The position numbers and the translations under genes are program-made. This document shows, piece after piece, positions 1 to 6,286 of a DNA stretch of 20,407 nt. The DNA comes from a virus. The stretch lies in the IMG/VR virus record IMGVR_UViG_3300033550_000158, positions 1-20,407 of that record; one strand, written 5' to 3'. Position 1 is the first letter of the stretch. The number at the start of each line of letters is the position of its first letter. Under the pieces are notes generated by a model that worked only from the letters and a program-made list of their open reading frames with translations, ran no database searches and had not been told where the DNA came from.

Positions 1-38
1 CACCGACCAAGCGGGCCGGCGCCAGCATCCTGCCGTAA
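1..38 (+). CDS. C-terminal end of an upstream gene (partial)
   Basis: Reading frame 3 is open from the window edge and ends in TAA at 36-38, encoding an 11-residue tail (PTKRAGASILP). The stop sits just before the hairpin at 50-99 and about 90 bases before the primase start, which suits the end of a preceding rightward gene. Frames 1 and 2 also stay open across this stretch, so the assignment is weak. No function can be inferred from so short a piece. Confidence 0.35.
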   Translation, partial: PTKRAGASILP

Positions 39-49
39 CACAAGAAGAC

Positions 50-99
50 GTACCGCCCAAGAGTTGGAACGTGGTAGGGGAACGACTCTTGGGCGGTAC
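50..99 (+). terminator. Perfect 15-bp inverted repeat before the primase gene
   Basis: The arms GTACCGCCCAAGAGT (50-64) and its exact reverse complement (85-99) flank a 20-base loop. The hairpin lies between the stop at 36-38 and the GTG start at 126, and ends before the purine-rich ribosome binding site at 111-120. No T-run follows, so it is not a classical intrinsic terminator. It could be a terminator, an mRNA-stabilising 5' structure or an operator for a dimeric repressor. The structure is seen directly; its role is inferred. Confidence 0.6.
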
Positions 100-125
100 C
101 TTGTACCCAAAAGAGAGGGGAACAT

Positions 126-2339
126 GTGGACCTTTCGAGTTGTGGTACGCCAGAAGCTCGCCGCGACCGAGAGGTCTTCTTCCGTGGCGTCTTTGGAGCA
201 GGAGAAGGCATCATCTGCATAGGTGTATCCCCCGTCCCTCTACCTGGCACAAAACGGAAGTTGTACCGCAGGTACTTCAATTACCCAGGCGAGCTTAATT
301 CAGCACTCGACCTGATCGAAACGAACATCACTGTGGCAGACTTGTACTTCTGTCCACAACTCCTAAATGAACAAAACCTTCATAAGGGCGCAGTTGTCAG
401 TTGTCCTAACGCTTGGGCTGACCTTGATGATTGTACGCCCATCAAGTTGCTGGTACCACCTTCGATTGCCTGGGAGACATCTCCAGGACGATTTCAGGCC
501 ATCTGGCGACTAGATCCCAACCTCGATCCGTTAGAAGCGGAAGCGCTATCGCGTCGCATAGCCTACTATCACGCAGGCGATGGTGCTGATCGAAGTGGGT
601 GGGACCTCACACAGTTTCTCCGTGTCCCGAGAACTGGTAACTTCAAACACGTTGACGACCTCTCAGGTAACCCGGCAATCGTTCGAATCGTAACTGGTAC
701 GACGATCAAGTATCGACTCGCCGACTTTGAAAAGTATCCCGACGTTAAACGAGTCGAATTCCTTGAACTACCCCTTCCGTCAGTCATACCGACAGAAGAC
801 CCGTTGGAGATCATTCAACGGTACAGGCGGACAATCAGTCCACTTGTGTTCAGCTTGTTCGAGACAGAACCGCAGGGAACCTGGAGCGAGAAACTCTGGC
901 GCCTTATGATCCTATGCTTCGAAGCAGGCATGGAGATGCCAGAGGTTTTGCACATCGCAAACCAGTCTGCCTGCAACAAGTATCGTCGAGACGGTCGACC
1001 AATCGACTACCTCTGGCGAGACGTATGTCGTGCCTACGTTCGAGTTCAGCAGAACGCAGGTGCGGTAATCATTCCAGCAGCACCTCAAGTCGAACTCCTT
1101 ACGCCGGACGAGCAAAACAGTTCGCCCGGTGAAACGTTCATCGAGCGGTACATCAGGTGGGCAAGTGACCTAGGTGATGCCGCTCCGCAGTACCATACGG
1201 CTGGAGCGTTCATCGCACTTAGCTCCATCCTGTCAGGGCACGTACGTCTTCCGACATCATTCGGAACGATGGTACCTAACCTGTGGTTCATGATTCTTGC
1301 CGACACAACACTCACTCGGAAGTCCACGGCAATGGACATCGCTATGGACTTGGTCAACGACATCGACGATGATGTCCTCTTGGCAACCGACGGATCACTT
1401 GAAGGGATGATGCAAGCACTATCTACCCGTCCAGGTCAACCGTCAGTCTTCCTCCGTGACGAATTCAGCGGACTACTGGAGATGATGACGAAGCGTGACT
1501 ACTACGCTGGTATGGCAGAGATGCTGACCAAGCTGTATGACGGGAAGATTCAGAAGAGAATCCTACGGAAAGAAACTGTCGAGGTACGTGAACCGGTACT
1601 ACTCATCTTTGCAGGAGGCATCAGGAACCGCGTTCAAGCACTTCTGACAACGGAACATATCTCGTCAGGCTTCATGCCACGATTCGTATTCATCACGGCT
1701 GAGTCTGACGCTGCACGTGTTCGACCACTCGGGCCGCCAATGCTGGCTGACACGTCTAGACGTGACGGTCTTCTAGCAGAGCTGTCAAGTATGGTGGCTC
1801 ATTACCACGTGATCGACGGAACGCGAAACACAACCAAGAAGACCCAGGCAGAGCTTTCCCCAGCTGCTTGGGCAAGGTACAACAAGTTAGAGTCAGACAT
1901 GCTGGTCGCCGGCCTTGATTCCGAAAGGCCAGACCTCATGACACCTGTGTTCGATCGTTTGTCCAAGTCAACGTTGAAGGCTGCACTACTCATAGCAGCC
2001 TCACGTCAACGAGACGAAAGGGTTTGTGTTACTGAAGAGGACATCGTCGACGCGATTCGATTCACCGTTCAATGGCGAACGTACGCAATCGAGGTCATCA
2101 ATGGTGTGGGCAAGTCAGCTGTCGAACGTGATCTGGACAGAGTACTTGGATCCATCGTACGCGGTCCTGGTGTGTCTAGGTCACAACTCATGCGCAGCTA
2201 CCACCTGACAGCAAGACAGGCCGATGCCATCTTCGATACACTCATCCAGCGCGGACTGATTGCTATGTCAAGACTAGGTGGGACTACAACATTCATGCCG
2301 CTAGCACCGGCTAAGGACGACAGAAAGGTTGGGAAATGA
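126..2339 (+). CDS. PrimPol-DUF3987 type DNA primase-helicase
   Basis: This 737-residue replication protein probably primes and unwinds phage DNA. The N-terminal part resembles archaeo-eukaryotic (RepB/PrimPol) primases: WADLDD gives the metal-binding D99 and D101, SPGRF lies near 119-123, and the third acidic region is GWDLTQFLRVPRTGN (D160). The second half resembles DUF3987 helicase-like ATPases, with a deviant Walker A (ADTTLTRKST, 392-401) and a Walker B ending in DE (445-446). The last ~60 residues look like a winged helix that could bind DNA. GTG at 126 is chosen because the frame has a stop just upstream, no earlier start codon exists, and AGAGAGGGG lies 5 bases before it. An ATG at 124 in another frame closes after 32 codons. 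The stop overlaps the queC start (ATGA), so the two are probably translationally coupled. Family placement is by motif only. Confidence 0.8.
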   Translation: MDLSSCGTPEARRDREVFFRGVFGAGEGIICIGVSPVPLPGTKRKLYRRYFNYPGELNSALDLIETNITVADLYFCPQLLNEQNLHKGAVVSCPNAWADLDDCTPIKLLVPPSIAWETSPGRFQAIWRLDPNLDPLEAEALSRRIAYYHAGDGADRSGWDLTQFLRVPRTGNFKHVDDLSGNPAIVRIVTGTTIKYRLADFEKYPDVKRVEFLELPLPSVIPTEDPLEIIQRYRRTISPLVFSLFETEPQGTWSEKLWRLMILCFEAGMEMPEVLHIANQSACNKYRRDGRPIDYLWRDVCRAYVRVQQNAGAVIIPAAPQVELLTPDEQNSSPGETFIERYIRWASDLGDAAPQYHTAGAFIALSSILSGHVRLPTSFGTMVPNLWFMILADTTLTRKSTAMDIAMDLVNDIDDDVLLATDGSLEGMMQALSTRPGQPSVFLRDEFSGLLEMMTKRDYYAGMAEMLTKLYDGKIQKRILRKETVEVREPVLLIFAGGIRNRVQALLTTEHISSGFMPRFVFITAESDAARVRPLGPPMLADTSRRDGLLAELSSMVAHYHVIDGTRNTTKKTQAELSPAAWARYNKLESDMLVAGLDSERPDLMTPVFDRLSKSTLKAALLIAASRQRDERVCVTEEDIVDAIRFTVQWRTYAIEVINGVGKSAVERDLDRVLGSIVRGPGVSRSQLMRSYHLTARQADAIFDTLIQRGLIAMSRLGGTTTFMPLAPAKDDRKVGK

Positions 2340-3148
2340 CTAAGTACGATAGCGTTGCCATTTGCAGTGGCGGTCTCGACAGCTCAACTCTGGTCTACCA
2401 CATGGTCGACAACGGACTGCGACCGCACCTGTTGTCGTTCGACTACGGTCAGCGACACGTGAAGGAACTCGAGTACGCGGCGAACCTCGCAGAGCGTCTC
2501 GACTTGAAGTGGAACCGAATCGATCTGTCGGGCATCACGCAGCTGATCAGCAACTCGGCACTCACGTCGCAAGACAAGACAAGCCACCCAGAGATCCCGG
2601 CAAGGCACCGTGCAATCGAAGTTCCGGACGGACACTACGCCGAAGAGACCATGAAGGCCACGGTCGTACCGAATCGCAACATGATCATGCTGTCAATCGC
2701 GATCGGTGTCGCCGTCAGCAACAACTACCAGGAGATCGGCATCGGCGTCCACGGTGGTGACCACTTCATCTACCCGGACTGCCGTCCGAACTTCATCAGT
2801 CACATGAATCGTGTGGCTGAACTCGGCAACCTCGGCTTCGGCCCCTACGAGGAGGTCAAAGAGCCGGAATGGGGTGCTATGCCGTATGGTCTCATCAACG
2901 CTCCATTCCTCAACTGGACGAAGGCGGACATCGCCTATCGGGCACTCGAATTGAACTTACCACTGTTCGAGACGTGGAGCTGCTACAAGGGCGGCGAGAT
3001 CCACTGTGGACGATGCGGTACGTGTGTCGAGCGTCTCGAGGCCATCGACGAGGCCATCAAGCGGCACGAAGAGCGTGACCGGGACTTCATAGACTACACT
3101 CGATACCAAGACACCGAGTTCTGGAAGACGGCGGTGAAGGATGCCTAG
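2336..3148 (+). CDS. queC: QueC, 7-cyano-7-deazaguanine (preQ0) synthase
   Basis: QueC uses ATP and ammonia to turn 7-carboxy-7-deazaguanine into preQ0, the last step of preQ0 synthesis in the cytoplasm. The 270-residue protein has the N-type ATP pyrophosphatase P-loop SGGLDSS (11-17) close to the N-terminus. The C-terminal zinc site is complete: C216, C224, C227 and C230 in CYKGGEIHCGRCGTC. Length is close to ordinary bacterial QueC. There is no extra glutamine amidotransferase (Gat) domain of the kind fused to QueC in phages that make archaeosine-type DNA, so the product should stop at preQ0. The start overlaps the primase stop, and the end overlaps the 65-aa gene at 3141. Identification is firm. 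Confidence 0.96.
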   Translation: MTKYDSVAICSGGLDSSTLVYHMVDNGLRPHLLSFDYGQRHVKELEYAANLAERLDLKWNRIDLSGITQLISNSALTSQDKTSHPEIPARHRAIEVPDGHYAEETMKATVVPNRNMIMLSIAIGVAVSNNYQEIGIGVHGGDHFIYPDCRPNFISHMNRVAELGNLGFGPYEEVKEPEWGAMPYGLINAPFLNWTKADIAYRALELNLPLFETWSCYKGGEIHCGRCGTCVERLEAIDEAIKRHEERDRDFIDYTRYQDTEFWKTAVKDA

Positions 3149-3338
3149 GAAGCTGATCGGACGTCGCAAGTCTGCTGGCGACGTGATCATCGTCACACTA
3201 CGTGATGGCGACACATGGGAGGTGACAGGGGAATTCGTCACGATCTTCAACGACAAGGGCAACTCAGCGTTCCGGATCTACTCGGACGTTGTTCGCATCG
3301 TTGAGGTGGAAGTCGACGAAGAGCCGGTCTCTGTTTAA
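3141..3338 (+). CDS. 65-aa protein of unknown function in the preQ0 operon
   Basis: The gene starts with ATG inside the last codons of queC (8-base overlap) and ends 46 bases before queD. The protein is small and looks rich in beta strands: VIIVTLRDGDTWEV, GEFVTIF and VVRIVEVEVDEE alternate hydrophobic and polar residues, suggesting a small barrel such as an SH3- or LSm-like fold. The N-terminus is basic (PRKLIGRRK) and the C-terminus acidic. I do not recognise a family. Its position between queC and queD makes a link to base modification possible, but that is only guilt by association. Confidence 0.7.
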   Translation: MPRKLIGRRKSAGDVIIVTLRDGDTWEVTGEFVTIFNDKGNSAFRIYSDVVRIVEVEVDEEPVSV

Positions 3339-3357
3339 CTAGCTCCGCTCTTCAACA

Positions 3358-3384
3358 CAAACCACACACGGCGAGAGGAACGTA
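3358..3384 (+). promoter_or_regulatory. Leader/RBS element of queD, repeated upstream of the P-loop gene
   Basis: The 22 bases at 3358-3379 (CAAACCACACACGGCG then AGAGGA) match 10257-10278 at 21 of 22 positions; the only difference is G versus A inside the ribosome binding site. Each copy ends about 5-6 bases before an ATG (3385 and 10285), and each follows a non-coding gap, whereas most other genes here overlap their neighbours. The element therefore includes the Shine-Dalgarno sequence plus about 15 conserved bases 5' of it. It may be a conserved translational enhancer, protein-binding leader or promoter-proximal site. Confidence 0.7.
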
Positions 3385-3903
3385 ATGCCAAGATTTGGTG
3401 TTAAGAAGCACATCACCTTCGATGCCGGACATCGTGTGCCGGATCACGGAGGCAAGTGCTTCAGCCCGCACGGGCACACATACAAGCTCGAGCTCCACGT
3501 CAAGGGAAACGTACAGGTCGACGGCGTTGAGAACGGTATGGTTCTCGACTTCACACGGATCAAGGAGATCCTGACCGAGATTCACGACATGTTCGACCAC
3601 GCCTCGATCGCCTACGAGATGGACTGGCCCTATCTGGTTTCGCTCGGCGAAGCCAACTACTACGGGTTCGATGACCCCAGCGTGCCACCCGTTCTGATCG
3701 ATCGAGAGCGCGGCGACGAAAACCGCTACGGCTGGAAGGTCGCGGTTGTCCCGTTCGTGCCAACCGCTGAGAATCTCGCCCTGTGGTGCTTCGAGTACGC
3801 CACGAACAGATTCAAGGAGTTGAACTTGCCTGGAACGGTGACACGTGCTGACATCTGGGAGACGCCTACTTCGATGGCGTGCTTCCCTGTCAACGGCGAC
3901 TAA
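3385..3903 (+). CDS. queD: QueD, 6-carboxy-5,6,7,8-tetrahydropterin synthase
   Basis: QueD converts 7,8-dihydroneopterin triphosphate, made by FolE, into 6-carboxytetrahydropterin, the second step to preQ0. Zinc ligands H16, H29 and H31 are present in FDAGHRV and PHGHTY, with catalytic C25 in KCFSPHGH. The FDH pair (D71-H72), the PTAEN motif (126-130) and the pterin-binding E159 in WETPTS follow the family order. At 172 residues it is longer than typical QueD (about 120). The extra length falls around 75-120, between the DH and PTAEN motifs. ATG 3385 is preceded by GAGAGGAACGTA, part of the repeated leader element. The stop is followed at once by the 74-aa gene. Confidence 0.94.
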   Translation: MPRFGVKKHITFDAGHRVPDHGGKCFSPHGHTYKLELHVKGNVQVDGVENGMVLDFTRIKEILTEIHDMFDHASIAYEMDWPYLVSLGEANYYGFDDPSVPPVLIDRERGDENRYGWKVAVVPFVPTAENLALWCFEYATNRFKELNLPGTVTRADIWETPTSMACFPVNGD

Positions 3904-3904
3904 C

Positions 3905-4129
3905 ATGTCGGCAGGCTTCTTCCGCGTCAGCATCATTATCAAACCACCTCGGGCGAGGGCAAGCAAGGTCGTCACGCTACTCGTCCCAGACAATCTCCTC
4001 GAAGAAACGGACGGCAATGAGTTTCGCCGTAAGCGGGCCGAGGAGACTGTCGCAACATCGTTCGCCACCTTGTACGTGCAAGTCGTAAGGGCAGAGGAGC
4101 AACGTGCTACGCGTCGTCGAAAGGTATGA
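3905..4129 (+). CDS. 74-aa protein of unknown function between queD and queE
   Basis: An ATG one base after the queD stop opens a 74-codon frame that fills the gap up to queE and overlaps the queE start by 26 bases. The N-terminal half is hydrophobic and basic (FFRVSIIIKPPRARASKVVTLLVPDN). The C-terminal half alternates charges and ends in a basic ATRRRKV, so nucleic-acid or partner binding is possible. No strong ribosome binding site precedes it; translation may depend on coupling to queD. It would otherwise leave an unusual 200-base gap in a tightly packed operon. No family recognised. Confidence 0.6.
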   Translation: MSAGFFRVSIIIKPPRARASKVVTLLVPDNLLEETDGNEFRRKRAEETVATSFATLYVQVVRAEEQRATRRRKV

Positions 4130-4808
4130 CAGCTTCCAGGGTGAAGGACCCAACACCGGGAAGCCTACCATGTTCGTCCGCTTTGCCGGCTGCAACTTCA
4201 AGTGCGCCGGCTGGGCATGCGACACACAGCATGCCATCGATCCCAAGCTGTTCACTGTGACACAGCAAGTGCTGGATCCGCAAGTCCTGATCGATCGTAT
4301 CCTCGCCGACAGTAGTGCTGGCGGTGTCAACAACATCTGCTTCACCGGCGGCGAACCCTTCCTGCAGAGGCATGACGAGCTGCTGGAAGTGTGGTCGGCC
4401 CTCAAGGCTCGCGACCGTACGATCGAAGTCTTCACGAACGGTTCACTTGCGTGGCCGAACGTGGACTTGGTCGACAACATCATCTTGGACTGGAAGCTTC
4501 CAGGCTCAGGTGAATTCCCTGACGACAACTTCTTGCTGACGAACGTCGGCAAACTTGGTGAGAACGACGCCATCAAGTTCACGATCAAGAACCGTGCAGA
4601 CTTCGACCGCGCAATGGATAACTACCAAGTAGTTCGGCAGATGTACGAAGTCCTCGGTCGACCAAGCCCGCAGATCTGGTGTGGCCCTGTGTGGGGTGCG
4701 CTAACCGCTGAGAAGGTCGCGCGCTGGATCCTCGCAGCAGGTCTGCGGTGGCACTTGAACGTGCAGACCCACAAGTTCATCTTCGGAGCCGACACGCAAG
4801 GGGTGTAA
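4104..4808 (+). CDS. queE: QueE, 7-carboxy-7-deazaguanine synthase (radical SAM)
   Basis: QueE is a radical SAM enzyme that rearranges 6-carboxytetrahydropterin into 7-carboxy-7-deazaguanine. The N-terminal ERYDSFQGEGPNTG (6-19) is typical of the family. The iron-sulphur cysteines are C30, C34 and C39 in AGCNFKCAGWACDT. Spacing is therefore CX3CX4C rather than the usual CX3CX2C; QueE is known to tolerate variants here. The SAM-binding GGEP lies at 82-85, and EVFTNGS and DWKLPGSGE follow as expected. At 234 residues the length is normal. GTG 4104 is chosen because GAGGAG at 4094-4099 lies 4 bases upstream. Two bases after its stop lies the TTG of folE. Confidence 0.93.
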   Translation: MLRVVERYDSFQGEGPNTGKPTMFVRFAGCNFKCAGWACDTQHAIDPKLFTVTQQVLDPQVLIDRILADSSAGGVNNICFTGGEPFLQRHDELLEVWSALKARDRTIEVFTNGSLAWPNVDLVDNIILDWKLPGSGEFPDDNFLLTNVGKLGENDAIKFTIKNRADFDRAMDNYQVVRQMYEVLGRPSPQIWCGPVWGALTAEKVARWILAAGLRWHLNVQTHKFIFGADTQGV

Positions 4809-4810
4809 CT

Positions 4811-5464
4811 TTGTCCTCTTACTCCTCCTCCGCCCCCTTCGTCGGCGGAGAAAATCCCCCACCCACCGTACAGCAGATTACTAAGTGGCCTGACCCGGTA
4901 GTCGATTGGGCTCGGGAGGCGTTGCAGCACTATGCCGGCTTGGAACACGACGAGCACGGTGCCGACACGCCCAAGCGGTTCCTGGGCATGCTTGACGAAC
5001 TGACACAGTGTAAGGATGACTCACCCGAGCATCTTGAACTGTGCGTCAAGTGGAAGCAGTTCAAGAACGATAGCATGGACGAGATGATCGTCATGACGAA
5101 CATTCCGTTCGTGTCTTTGTGCAACCATCATGTGGTCCCATTTGTGGGCAAGGTACACGTAGCCTACATCCCCGGGACGACAATATGCGGACTTAGTAAG
5201 CTGGGTCGAGTAGTGCGCCACTTCGCCCGCCGACTGCAGTTGCAGGAACGCATGACCGAGCAGATCGCCTCCTTCCTCACCGACAGGCTTCAACCTCTCG
5301 GTGTGGCAGTCCAAGTCGAGGCCGAGCACCTCTGCATGACCATCCGGGGTGTGCAGCTTCCCGGCGCGTTGACGACGACCTCAAGCATGTGGGGCGTCTT
5401 TGGTGACCACAGCAGGACGGCCAAGGCAGAGTTCCTGCAGATCGTACAAGGAGGCAGAGCGTGA
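4811..5464 (+). CDS. folE: FolE, GTP cyclohydrolase I
   Basis: FolE opens GTP to 7,8-dihydroneopterin triphosphate, the entry step to preQ0 (and folate). With the TTG start the protein has 217 residues, close to E. coli FolE (222). The zinc site is intact: C104 and H107 in SLCNHH, and C175 in EHLC with H173 beside it. GLSKLGRVVRHFARR (127-141) and QERMTEQIA match the conserved family core, as does RGVQLPGALTTTS near the end. TTG 4811 is preferred over a GTG at 4748 because AAGGGG (4798-4803) lies 7 bases upstream and the extra N-terminus would only shadow queE. Its last four bases (GTGA) are the start of the next gene. Confidence 0.93.
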   Translation: MSSYSSSAPFVGGENPPPTVQQITKWPDPVVDWAREALQHYAGLEHDEHGADTPKRFLGMLDELTQCKDDSPEHLELCVKWKQFKNDSMDEMIVMTNIPFVSLCNHHVVPFVGKVHVAYIPGTTICGLSKLGRVVRHFARRLQLQERMTEQIASFLTDRLQPLGVAVQVEAEHLCMTIRGVQLPGALTTTSSMWGVFGDHSRTAKAEFLQIVQGGRA

Positions 5465-5943
5465 GCAACGGTTTGACCGAGGACCAAATGATTTCACTGG
5501 CCAAGCCTGCCCATGACAGGCGGTGCTCGTGCGACGCGAAGTACATCATGGCCTGCTCCATCATGGCCGCCGAGATCCTGAAGTTGGGAAAGGTTAACCA
5601 GAAGCCAACCACCATGGAAGAGCTGGTCAAGCAGTGCATCGTTGACAGCCGTCGTTGGTTCCCCAGGAGCTTCGAGACAGACCTGTTAGGCATCACGTCC
5701 TTTCTCACCCTGTGCGTGAACGGCGAGTCGGGCGAGCTGGCCAACAAGGTCAAGAAGATCCTCCGCGGCTCGGTGTCGTTCAGTGATGGTGTCGAGGCCG
5801 TCATCGAAGAGGCCATGGACATCCAGATCTACCTCGCCAACCTGTTCGGTGAGCTGGGCGTCGACGTGTTCGAGGAGTACTGGAAGAAGCGGCAGCGCAA
5901 CGAGGAGCGGTTCGGAGGGAGGACAGCACAATGGCCGATCTAG
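5461..5943 (+). CDS. MazG-like nucleotide pyrophosphohydrolase
   Basis: This 160-residue protein appears to be an all-alpha NTP pyrophosphatase of the MazG superfamily, which hydrolyses nucleoside triphosphates to monophosphates using Mg2+. The metal-binding signature is visible as E89-x2-E92 in GESGELANKVKK and E117-x2-D120 in EEAMDIQIYLANL, followed by a helical stretch to the end. The N-terminal 40 residues carry an unusual HDRRCSCDAK...C cluster (H18, C22, C24, C32) that could bind a metal; this is not part of the standard fold. The GTG start overlaps the folE stop by four bases. A role in shaping the nucleotide pool beside the modification genes is inferred. Confidence 0.78.
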   Translation: MSNGLTEDQMISLAKPAHDRRCSCDAKYIMACSIMAAEILKLGKVNQKPTTMEELVKQCIVDSRRWFPRSFETDLLGITSFLTLCVNGESGELANKVKKILRGSVSFSDGVEAVIEEAMDIQIYLANLFGELGVDVFEEYWKKRQRNEERFGGRTAQWPI

Positions 5944-6284
5944 GAGAGGCGCAACGCGAAGAACTCACCGAGTTGTCGGGTGCGACACTCATCGAGGTCA
6001 TCCAGGAGGCATCTGAAGCCTTCGAGCTGATGATGCAGGAGCGCCACGACGCTGGCGCAGAGAAGTACGGTCCGGCGAAGTTTTTGACCGTCGATACGAT
6101 CGACGAAGCCTTGGCAGAATTGGTCGACTTGGCCAACTACGCCAGGTTCACCTTCATCAAGCTGGTCATACTCAAGATCAAACTCCAGGAGGTCGTTGCT
6201 ACGGCCGAAGACAGCGCCGGTATTCCCGACCGACCACAAATGCTGGGCGCTAGCACCATCTTCAACCCACAAGTGAAGGGGTAA
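5931..6284 (+). CDS. Small MazG-like or related helical phage protein
   Basis: The 117-residue protein overlaps the previous gene by 13 bases and has GGAGG 8 bases before its ATG. The segment ERHDAGAEKYGPAKFLTVDTIDEALAELVDLANYARF (37-73) resembles phage MazG-like and related nucleotide-pyrophosphohydrolase proteins, with E63-x2-D66 as a possible metal pair and acidic E22, E26, E29 upstream. The full E-x2-E/E-x2-D arrangement is less clear than in the neighbour at 5461, so it could be a non-catalytic partner. Two such genes side by side, between folE and dpdA, suggest a paired or heteromeric enzyme. Function is tentative. Confidence 0.68.
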   Translation: MADLGEAQREELTELSGATLIEVIQEASEAFELMMQERHDAGAEKYGPAKFLTVDTIDEALAELVDLANYARFTFIKLVILKIKLQEVVATAEDSAGIPDRPQMLGASTIFNPQVKG

Positions 6285-6286
6285 CC

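Noticed and set aside
124-222. ATG at 124 as the start of the first gene
   Set aside because: That frame closes after 32 codons; GTG at 126 opens the 737-codon gene behind the same ribosome binding site.
2336-3148. Gat-QueC fusion (archaeosine-type modification)
   Set aside because: QueC ends at its zinc site with normal length; there is no amidotransferase domain.
3352-4068. 238-codon minus-strand frame across queD
   Set aside because: It is a shadow of queD and the 74-aa gene; its residues mirror the antisense of conserved QueD motifs and it runs against the operon.
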